A program made the translations under genes and the position numbers. Below, one piece after another: positions 55,571-61,608 of a DNA stretch of 64,000 nucleotides. The stretch comes from a virus. Location of the stretch: positions 33,470-97,469 of IMG/VR virus record IMGVR_UViG_3300006028_000001. One strand, written 5' to 3'. The notes beneath the pieces were generated by a model, which was not told the DNA's origin, did not search any database, and saw nothing but the letters and a program-made list of their open reading frames with translations. Positions within the stretch are counted from its first letter, which is position 1. Each line of letters starts with the position of its first letter.

Positions 55571-56097
55571 CGGTCGACCTCCTGCTTCTCGTACCGCCAG
55601 CCGGTCTCGGCCAGCGCCTTCACCATCGCCGCGAACTGGGCCGTGGGGACGGAGACCCGGTCGTCCACGCGGAAGTCCTGCCGAGCGGAGACACCGATCG
55701 CCGCAGCCGCGTTGGCGACACGGTCGCCGGCCTCCCGGTTTGCCTCCCGCTGCGTGTGAGTGCGCCGCTCGGCATCCCTGCGGGCGGCGACCCGCGCGTC
55801 TATGGCCGCCTTCGTCTCCTCGTACGGGCCGCGCAGATGCGCCACCGGCACGGCTTCACGCTCGACGCGGGGCGTGCCGTACTGCTCGATGTGGATGTCG
55901 ACCAGCACAGCCGTACCCTTGGGGTCCTCGTAGTAGCGCGGCTCGTCGCGTCGCCAACCCCAGTCGGACTTGCGGATGGTGTACCCCTTGTCGTCGACCA
56001 CCACGGCCTTGGCGCCGCCGCCGTAGGAGCGGTCCTCCCAGTTGGTGGAGCGGTCGTAGTAGTACGCCTCCCCGACCTTCAGTTCGCTTCGCTTCAT
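55567..56097 (-). CDS. hypothetical protein with SH3-like start and helical tail
   Basis: 176 residues from ATG 56097; earlier starts overlap a control region. An N-terminal barrel-like part (KVGEAYYYDRSTNWEDRSYGG) is followed by a long Ala/Arg-rich helix and a short final domain. No family recognised. Confidence 0.6.
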   Translation of the reverse strand: MKRSELKVGEAYYYDRSTNWEDRSYGGGAKAVVVDDKGYTIRKSDWGWRRDEPRYYEDPKGTAVLVDIHIEQYGTPRVEREAVPVAHLRGPYEETKAAIDARVAARRDAERRTHTQREANREAGDRVANAAAAIGVSARQDFRVDDRVSVPTAQFAAMVKALAETGWRYEKQEVDR

Positions 56098-56137
56098 CGT
56101 TCGTGCTCCTTGATCTCGATCTGTGTCTGCTCCCCGC

Positions 56138-56154
56138 GCCGAATCCGATTCGGC
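56138..56154. promoter_or_regulatory. 17-base palindrome upstream of the gene at 55567
   Basis: GCCGAATCCGATTCGGC, 8-bp arms around one base, in the 85-base gap between two leftward genes. Likely an operator or a small hairpin within the operon. Confidence 0.4.
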
Positions 56155-56182
56155 CGCTCGCGCGTGGGGCGGGGACGGGGAA

Positions 56183-56365
56183 TCAGTCCATGTACTCGGA
56201 CTCGTCGGCGTAGACGATGCCGTCGCCCGAGGCATCCTCCGACTCGTCCGTTAGCCAGCGGTACTGCGTGGTCGCGTTGCGGGCGGCAAGTTCCGCCGCG
56301 CGGTCGTCGGGGCTGGTCATCTCGTCTTCTTCGAGGCCGTCGTAGTAGCGGGCGTACCCGTCCAT
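56183..56365 (-). CDS. small acidic protein, first gene behind promoter copy C
   Basis: 60 residues from ATG 56365, chosen because GAAGGAG stands upstream; an in-frame GTG at 56380 would include that site. Acidic, Tyr-rich start (YARYYDGLEEDE), ending in EYMD. Unknown function. Confidence 0.6.
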   Translation of the reverse strand: MDGYARYYDGLEEDEMTSPDDRAAELAARNATTQYRWLTDESEDASGDGIVYADESEYMD

Positions 56366-56389
56366 CTCGTTCTCCTTCACTGCTGCGTG

Positions 56390-56419
56390 GTGCTACGTCG
56401 CCCCGGGCGCTGGGGTTGC
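56390..56419 (-). promoter_or_regulatory. ECF-type promoter element (copy C)
   Basis: Leftward: GCAACC (56419-56414), 16 bases, CGTAGC, then 25 bases to ATG 56365. Opens the long leftward array to 50818. Matches copies A and B through GACGTAGCAC. Confidence 0.65.
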
Positions 56420-56427
56420 GGATCCCC

Positions 56428-56655
56428 TCAGTGATTGGCCTGCGGATTGCAGCAGGCACCACTGCACGACGGGGCAAGATCGGCCCACTTCTCGATGTAT
56501 TCGCGCCAGCCGGTGGGCCACATGTGGTCGGCTCGGGCGGCCTGACGGGCGAGGTGCACGTTGACGTCGGGGAACGTGGCGAGGATCTCGGCGACGCGGC
56601 CCTTGACTGTCTCGAACCGTGCGGTACGGCGGGCAATCTCGGCCTTGCTCGGCAT
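56428..56655 (-). CDS. small Cys-containing protein
   Basis: 75 residues from ATG 56655. A basic helical N-terminal half (SKAEIARRTARFETVKGRVA) and a C-terminal CSGACCNP cluster that may bind metal. It faces the HTH gene at 56738 across divergent promoters. Confidence 0.65.
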   Translation of the reverse strand: MPSKAEIARRTARFETVKGRVAEILATFPDVNVHLARQAARADHMWPTGWREYIEKWADLAPSCSGACCNPQANH

Positions 56656-56685
56656 CTCGGCTCCCTCGTTCTTGATTACATGGGA

Positions 56686-56731
56686 ACACTAATCCTCATG
56701 GCTTGAGTGTGTCAAGGGGAACAGTTATGGT
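56686..56731. promoter_or_regulatory. overlapping divergent sigma70-type promoters
   Basis: Leftward: TTGACA (56715-56710), 18 bases, TAGTGT (56691-56686). Rightward: TTGAGT (56703-56708), 17 bases, TATGGT (56726-56731), with ATG 56738 seven bases beyond, so that message is probably leaderless. The two overlap and must compete. Confidence 0.7.
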
Positions 56732-56737
56732 TGGCGC

Positions 56738-56950
56738 ATGGCCCGGCCGACCTTCTCCCCCGACGAGGAGCAGCGACGTGTCCTCGACGCGCTTGCCCGG
56801 CTTGCCGCACAGAAGGAGAAGATCCTCAAGGAGATGGACCCGCTCATCGCGCGGGCCGTCGAGCTGAACGTGCCAATCAGTCACATCGCCGAGCGCGCGA
56901 AGGTCATGCGCAAGACCGTGTATCGGCACCTTGGGAAGAGGATGAAGTGA
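56738..56950 (+). CDS. small HTH protein (resolvase-type helix)
   Basis: 70 residues from ATG 56738. An N-terminal helix with charged residues, then a Hin-like HTH: VPISHIAERAKVMRKTVYRHL. Leaderless from the divergent promoter, so probably a regulator made early. A widely distributed kind of actinobacterial phage/element protein. Confidence 0.75.
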   Translation: MARPTFSPDEEQRRVLDALARLAAQKEKILKEMDPLIARAVELNVPISHIAERAKVMRKTVYRHLGKRMK

Positions 56951-57270
56951 CCGCGGACGGGCTCCTCTGGCACAGCACCCCGAACGCTGCCGTCGGCCTC
57001 ATCGTCGACTGCCCGCCGTACGCCCGCCGCTGGGCCGCCGGCCACAACGCCCCGCGAACTGTGACGACAAGCCGAGGCGCGCGGTGTCGACCTGGAGTGG
57101 ATCCCCGACGATACGGGCCAGTAACTGGCAGCCCTGGCCGAACGCGAGGATTACCCGCGCCGTTCTCGGACAGTCGATCGTTACTCACTGATACGGGGGC
57201 ACACGTCAATACGGCCCCCGACCGGGCTGCGCGCGATCGCCCCGCGCCACCTCGGCCGGGGACTTCCCAT
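56947..57270 (+). pseudogene. decayed hypothetical gene coupled to the HTH gene
   Basis: GTG 56947 overlaps the HTH gene stop and begins well (LLWHSTPNAAVGLIVDCPPY). After about residue 38 the sense jumps to the next frame: from 57065 that frame continues RQAEARGVDLEWIPDDTGQ, meets TAA at 57122, and resumes LAALAEREDYPRRSRTVDRY to about 57195. Joining them needs one inserted base near 57055 and removal of TGA (57062) and TAA stops. I read this as a frameshifted, decaying gene; a sequencing error would explain only the shift, not both stops. Confidence 0.55.
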
Positions 57271-57386
57271 TTTCCGGTGGGGCCACGCGCGTGGGGAACG
57301 TCTGTCGGCTGAACGTCCACATTCAGGCACGACACGATAGCCGATCATCCCGCTGCACCCGGCCGCCTGGAATACTAGGTTTCTGC

Positions 57387-57908
57387 ATGACCCGGCGCGG
57401 GCGACGCCGAACACCGACCCTGGGGGAGGCCGACGTGCCCGAGCAGGTCCAACCACACAGACCCACCGCCGTGCCCGACCCGCGGCTGCTGCGCATGGGC
57501 ATCGCCGCCGGGGTCGTCGCCGGCATGGCCGCCCTGCTGTGGGGGGCGTCCATCCTCGCCGCGCTCGACACTTGGGACATGTCCGGGCCCGCCGTCGGCA
57601 CCCTGATCGGGGGGGCGGTCACCTCCAGTTGTATGGCCATGCAGCTGGTCCTGCACTACCGCGGGCAGGCGCAGACGGTTGTAGGTGCCGACAATCTGGC
57701 CGGCCATCGACTGGACGCGGAGCGGGACCTGGCGGCGCTGCTGGAGGGGCAGCGGCAGATGGCGGACGAGGTCGCCGAGATCCGTGCGGCCGTCGCCGAC
57801 CTGTCCGGGCGGGTGGTCGCCCGGGAGCTTGGCGAACGGATCGACGCGGGGCCGCCGCAACCGACGGTCCTGCGGCCACGGAACGCGCATGCGCGATCTG
57901 AGCCGTGA
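57387..57908 (+). CDS. membrane protein with coiled-coil tail
   Basis: 173 residues from ATG 57387 (GTG 57435 is an alternative), with TAGGTT a few bases before, so possibly leaderless. Two hydrophobic helices (about 35-55 and 65-85) and a heptad-rich C-terminal helix. It lies beside attP and may be a lysogenically expressed gene. No family recognised. Confidence 0.6.
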   Translation: MTRRGRRRTPTLGEADVPEQVQPHRPTAVPDPRLLRMGIAAGVVAGMAALLWGASILAALDTWDMSGPAVGTLIGGAVTSSCMAMQLVLHYRGQAQTVVGADNLAGHRLDAERDLAALLEGQRQMADEVAEIRAAVADLSGRVVARELGERIDAGPPQPTVLRPRNAHARSEP

Positions 57909-57996
57909 CACCACTCGTGCCGCCACGGTGCCGCCAAACACGGCCGAGCCCCGGCGAAGATCGCTGAGGCTCGACGTTCAAGCAGGTCAACACGGG

Positions 57997-58040
57997 TGGA
58001 GCCGAGGGGACTCGAACCCCTGACCCCCACACTGCCAGAA
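57997..58040 (-). other. attP core: 3' end of a host tRNA gene
   Basis: Read leftward it is the end of a tRNA: variable loop, T-stem AGGGG/CCCCT with loop TTCGAGT, acceptor arm CGGCTCC and discriminator A. The matching 5' half is absent here. Tyrosine integrases commonly use tRNA 3' ends, and the integrase gene starts about 150 bases away. The isoacceptor cannot be read safely. Confidence 0.75.
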
Positions 58041-58186
58041 CTCAGGGCCGCCCTCGCCCTGCCCTGATGAATCGCTATAGATGCAGGTCAGAACGCACCG
58101 GGTCAGACGTGGGAGTACGCCAGAATCCGCAGGAACGCGCCAACGGTGCTGCCATGGCGGCACGGGATCCGGTAGCGTCCCGCTCC

Positions 58187-59548
58187 ATGGCCATCACCCC
58201 CCGGCCCCGCAGCGGCGGGTACCGCATCGAATGGCGACACGGCGGCACCCGCGTCGGCAAGACCCAGTCCTGCACCTTCCCCGACGAGCAGATGGCCACC
58301 ACGGCGGTTGCGCTGGTCGAGTCCCGGGCCCGGGCGATCACCGACCGGGAGGTGTACCAGGCTGTCCTCGGTCTCGAGGATGAGGCCCCGGCGTGCCCGC
58401 TGTTTGCCGAGTGGCGCGCGAGGTGGCTGGCCGGCAAACGGGACGTGTCCGAGGACACCCTGCGGGAGTACCGGTACCTGCTGAACACGCCGCGGGTAAC
58501 CGACCGGCTCGGCGACCTGCGACTGGACCACATCGACCACGACCTGATCGCGAAGTTGATGGCCGAGGTCAGCGACGCTGGGCGCGCGCCGGCGACCGTA
58601 CGGAAACTACACGTGGTGCTGCACCAGGTGTTCCGCGACGCCATTCCCCGCCACCTGAGCGTCAACCCGTGCGCCCGGCCGCCCGGGCAACGCTCCAACG
58701 GCCTGCCGAAGGTGAGACGGCACCCGGCCGTGTACCTCACGCCGACCGAGGCCGAGCTGATCCTGCGGTGCTGCCCCATCGAGATCCGCGACCTGGTGAC
58801 CGTGGCGTTCGGCACCGGCCTTCGCCTGGGCGAGCTGCTGGCGCTTCGGGTGGGCGCGGTCGACCTGGACGCCGACGTGCCGGTCATGCATGTGCAACGG
58901 GCGCGCAAGAAGTCGGGCAAGGTGGGCGACCCGAAGTCGGAGGCCGGCAACCGGCCGGTGGCGCTGACCACCACGCTGGGCACGGTCCTGTCGCCGCGGG
59001 TGGTCGGCAAGGGTCCGAACGCGCTGGTGTTTCCCTCGCCCGGCGGCAAGATGTGGGACCCGAAGAACCTGCGCAACCGGTACTGGAAGCCGGCGATCAT
59101 CGCGGCGGCACGCTGCGTCGAGCATCCGCCGAAGTCGCAGGGGTCCGAGACGGCACCCGAGTCGGATCCAGACCTGCTGTGCGGCGACTACGGCGGCACC
59201 CGCCACGACGGCGGCCTGTGCCGGGCGACGGTGGCGACCGGCTGGACCCGCTGCCGCTGGCATCTCGGCCCGGCGCAGGACGCGGTGTCGAACTGCGACT
59301 GCCCATCCCGCCTGCACGTTTCGCCGCGGTTCCACGACACCCGGCACAGCGCGGTTGACTGGCTGCTGGACGCCGGGTGGGAACTGACCGATGTGCAGAT
59401 CCGCATCGGCCACGGTTCGGTCAAGACGACGATTGACCAGTACGGCAACCGGCGCAGGCGCCCCAATCAGGAGCGGCTGGCCGCGTTGGACAAGGCGTTG
59501 AGCCGAGCGACGTCAGGCGCTGCCGCGTCAAGCGCTGCTGCGGCGTAG
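58187..59548 (+). CDS. int: tyrosine-family integrase
   Basis: 453 residues from ATG 58187 (no ribosome site; TAGCGT ten bases upstream suggests a leaderless message). An arm-binding and SAM-like core domain (about 1-165) precedes the catalytic domain with Arg213 (TGLRLGELLAL), His383-x-x-Arg386 (HDTRHSAVDWLL), His409 and Tyr419. Between Arg213 and the HxxR box there is a Cys-rich insertion (about 330-375: six Cys and His residues) that probably binds zinc. It would recombine attP with the host tRNA gene. Its 3' end overlaps the repressor gene on the other strand. Confidence 0.93.
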   Translation: MAITPRPRSGGYRIEWRHGGTRVGKTQSCTFPDEQMATTAVALVESRARAITDREVYQAVLGLEDEAPACPLFAEWRARWLAGKRDVSEDTLREYRYLLNTPRVTDRLGDLRLDHIDHDLIAKLMAEVSDAGRAPATVRKLHVVLHQVFRDAIPRHLSVNPCARPPGQRSNGLPKVRRHPAVYLTPTEAELILRCCPIEIRDLVTVAFGTGLRLGELLALRVGAVDLDADVPVMHVQRARKKSGKVGDPKSEAGNRPVALTTTLGTVLSPRVVGKGPNALVFPSPGGKMWDPKNLRNRYWKPAIIAAARCVEHPPKSQGSETAPESDPDLLCGDYGGTRHDGGLCRATVATGWTRCRWHLGPAQDAVSNCDCPSRLHVSPRFHDTRHSAVDWLLDAGWELTDVQIRIGHGSVKTTIDQYGNRRRRPNQERLAALDKALSRATSGAAASSAAAA

Positions 59549-59971
59549 CCGGTCCTGGATCGCGCGGGCTTCGGCGGCCTTCACCCGAATCTTCTCGGTG
59601 AGGTCCTGCCGTTCCTGGTCGGTCAGGTGCGGGTTGGACCAGACTTCGTCTATCAGCTCGTTCTCCCACGCCACGATGTGATCCACCTCGACGGACCCGG
59701 CGCTGGGCGCGTGTGGCGCGCCGGCGAGCGGGGTTGGTTCGCCGCCTTCGAGGATGCGGGTCACGCTGCCAGATTCCCAGCCGAGGACCTGCTCGATGCT
59801 GCGGTAGGTGGTGGCCCGCACGGTGGCCGCTGTGCCGTTCTCAACGCCGCGCCAAGTAGTCGGGCTGACCTGCGCCCGGGCGGCCGCCTCGGTGAGCGGA
59901 ACGCTGCCGCGGGCTCGCCGAACCTGGTCGCCGAGCCGCTGTCGGTCCTTCGGGGTGATCACAACTGACAT
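59528..59971 (-). CDS. immunity repressor-type HTH protein
   Basis: 147 residues from ATG 59971; an upstream start adds only untranslated-looking bases. An XRE-type HTH at about 10-60 (LGDQVRRARGSVPLTEAAA, VSPTTWRGVENG) and a C-terminal helical region rich in acidic residues. It lies opposite the Cro-like gene across the operator region, in the usual arrangement of a phage switch. A metal-free, non-cleavable type (no LexA-like peptidase part). Confidence 0.8.
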   Translation of the reverse strand: MSVVITPKDRQRLGDQVRRARGSVPLTEAAARAQVSPTTWRGVENGTAATVRATTYRSIEQVLGWESGSVTRILEGGEPTPLAGAPHAPSAGSVEVDHIVAWENELIDEVWSNPHLTDQERQDLTEKIRVKAAEARAIQDRLRRSSA

Positions 59972-59996
59972 CCTGCCAGCGCCAAACAGCGCCATC

Positions 59997-60158
59997 TAGC
60001 GTCACCCCCCGCAGTACCGGCAGCCACGAGCGACATTCGCATCAGTCACGCACGCACGGCAGGCAGTGGTCAAGACCGATGGACAGAACTGGGGTCACTT
60101 CCGAGCAACGCTGACTGACGCTGCTTGACGCTGACGCCAGTTCTGGCTACAGTTCTGG
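59997..60158. promoter_or_regulatory. operator region of the lysis-lysogeny switch
   Basis: Two repeated sets occur. CAGTTCTGG at 60150-60158, as part of CCAGTTCTGG at 60137-60146, and inverted as CAGAACTGG at 60084-60092. Also TGACGCTG-type repeats near 60115 and 60126, with an inverted TAGCGTCA at 59997-60004 in front of the repressor. Two repressor-like proteins (59528, 60161) each probably bind one set. Confidence 0.55.
60125..60153 (+). promoter_or_regulatory. rightward early promoter
   Basis: TTGACG (60125-60130), 17 bases, TACAGT (60148-60153); ATG 60161 follows, so the message is leaderless or nearly so. Both CAGTTCTGG copies overlap the spacer and -10, as expected for repression of an early promoter. 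Confidence 0.7.
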
Positions 60159-60160
60159 TC

Positions 60161-60439
60161 ATGGCCGAACGAGTACACACATCGTCGGTGCCGGTTGACG
60201 CGGCGAAAGTTCGGCGAATGCGACAGCTCGCAGGGCTCACCGTCAAGGAACTGGCCGAACGGGCGGAGATCAGCCGCTCCTACATGTCGGACATCGAGAC
60301 GGGCTACCGCAACCCGAGCGCGCCAGTTTTCGCCCGCCTCTGCAACGCGCTCAAGGTGTCCCGCAGGGATCGCGCCGCGCTGCTGCGTGGCGACGACGTC
60401 GACGAGGCCGACGAGCCGGTTGCGCAGGCGGTGGCCTGA
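60161..60439 (+). CDS. Cro-like XRE HTH protein
   Basis: 92 residues from ATG 60161. A classic XRE HTH (MRQLAGLTVKELAERAEISR, SYMSDIETGYRNPS) with short acidic tail. It faces the repressor and sits right behind the early promoter, as Cro does. It is coupled to the next gene by TGATG overlap. Confidence 0.8.
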   Translation: MAERVHTSSVPVDAAKVRRMRQLAGLTVKELAERAEISRSYMSDIETGYRNPSAPVFARLCNALKVSRRDRAALLRGDDVDEADEPVAQAVA

Positions 60440-60765
60440 TGTCCGCCACATTCCCGTGCCTCGACGAGATCTTTCGCCGTCGCCCGTTGCTCAGCCTCGA
60501 CGAGGTGGTGGAGCTGACCGGCTTCCGGCGTCGGCCCCTGCTGGATGACTGCCGCGCCAAGCGGGTTCTGTGCTCCTACCGGTCGCAGGACTTCTTCTTC
60601 AACAAGGAGCAACTCGAACTTCTGCTCGCCTCGGCGAGCCAGCCGGTCGTCAGGCCCAGCGCGCGCCCCAAGCCGAACGTCGCCGTCACCGCCGCGTCGT
60701 CGTCGGTGGATGTGGACGCCTGGGCGGCCCGCAAACGTCAGCAGCTGGCCCGGAAGGCGGGCTGA
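60439..60765 (+). CDS. small HTH protein, candidate excisionase
   Basis: 108 residues; ATG 60439 overlaps the Cro-like stop. The N-terminal half has SLDEVVELTGFRRRPLLDDC and FFFNKEQLELLLA, the layout of a small winged HTH of excisionase type. The C-terminal half is Ser/Ala/Pro-rich and basic. Position after cro and near int fits an Xis role, though a second regulator is possible. Confidence 0.55.
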   Translation: MSATFPCLDEIFRRRPLLSLDEVVELTGFRRRPLLDDCRAKRVLCSYRSQDFFFNKEQLELLLASASQPVVRPSARPKPNVAVTAASSSVDVDAWAARKRQQLARKAG

Positions 60766-60768
60766 CCG

Positions 60769-60930
60769 ATGCGCGACTTCTGCCTCGACCTTTACAACTC
60801 CGCCACCCGAGGTGCCTCCCCCGGATGTGGCGGTTCCGACACGGCCCGCTCCGCCAGCGGCACCGGTCGGAACGCGGGCCGGGATCTCGCCCCCCGCGGG
60901 TCCCGGCCCGCCCCAAGCCCAAGCACATAA
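60769..60930 (+). CDS. possible 53-residue gene
   Basis: ATG 60769 with GGAAGG eleven bases before; codons largely end in G or C. Gly/Ser/Arg-rich, two Cys (DFCLDLY, PGCGGS) and no obvious fold. It may be real or a chance frame before the following hairpin. Confidence 0.3.
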   Translation: MRDFCLDLYNSATRGASPGCGGSDTARSASGTGRNAGRDLAPRGSRPAPSPST

Positions 60931-60931
60931 A

Positions 60932-60972
60932 GCGAGGCGCCCCGGTGCCGGAAACACCGAGACGCCCACATG
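60932..60972 (+). terminator. hairpin of actinobacterial type
   Basis: GGCGCCCCGGTG and CACCGAGACGCC pair with two mismatches around a 7-base loop. Hairpins of this look, without T-runs, often follow genes in GC-rich actinobacteria. It separates the switch operon from the downstream genes. Confidence 0.4.
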
Positions 60973-61006
60973 ACCTTTGGCCCGCACGGCCAGAAAGCCG
61001 ATCCTG

Positions 61007-61327
61007 ATGCGAACGATACCAACATCAACGCCATTCGTCGATGCGCCACCACCCGAACAGACGGCCACCGCCGCCGCTTCGGCTGTTGATCTGCCCGGCG
61101 CACACGAGGACGTCAACCGGTTCCAGCGGCAGCGGGCCAACCGCCTCGGGCATGTGTGCCGCGACTGCCGTAACCCGGACTGTGTCGGTGAGCAGCGCGA
61201 CGAGCACGAGCTGGCGTTCGCGCAGGCCGAGTCGTCGGCGCTGCTGAACGCGTCGCAGTACTTCGCCTGCCCCGGCTGCGGCCAGGACACGCGTTACGCC
61301 CCGGCGTGCCGACCGGCGGTGCCGTGA
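61007..61327 (+). CDS. small zinc-binding protein
   Basis: 106 residues from ATG 61007 (weak ribosome site; ATG 60970 would start a different short frame). The central CRDCRNPDCVG and later CPGCGQDT form a probable four-Cys zinc site. Basic/Pro-rich N-terminus. Overlaps the next gene. Confidence 0.6.
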   Translation: MRTIPTSTPFVDAPPPEQTATAAASAVDLPGAHEDVNRFQRQRANRLGHVCRDCRNPDCVGEQRDEHELAFAQAESSALLNASQYFACPGCGQDTRYAPACRPAVP

Positions 61328-61608
61328 TGCCCGCCACCATCCACACCCCGGGCGTACTGCCGGAGGGGCCGATGTCCCCGTTCCGGCAGCAGCTGCTTGA
61401 CGTGCTCCGCACCGCACACGTCGCGCTGGACACCAACGAGATCGCCCGCCGGGTCGGGGTGCCGCAGACCAGGGACAAGCTGCGGGACCTGCACTACCAC
61501 CTGAACCGGCTGGAACGGGCGGGCCTGATCGCGGTCAAGCGATCCGGCCGTGGTCGTGGCATCCGCAACCTGTACCGCGCGGTCGACACCACCGGCGGTG
61601 GGCGATGA
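61327..61608 (+). CDS. small winged-helix regulator
   Basis: 93 residues; ATG 61327 overlaps the previous stop. A winged helix reads FRQQLLDVLRTAHVALDTNEI, then DKLRDLHYHLNRLERAG, and wing RSGRGRGIRNLYR. Directly before the sigma gene and coupled to it, so it may control the sigma operon. Confidence 0.7.
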   Translation: MPATIHTPGVLPEGPMSPFRQQLLDVLRTAHVALDTNEIARRVGVPQTRDKLRDLHYHLNRLERAGLIAVKRSGRGRGIRNLYRAVDTTGGGR

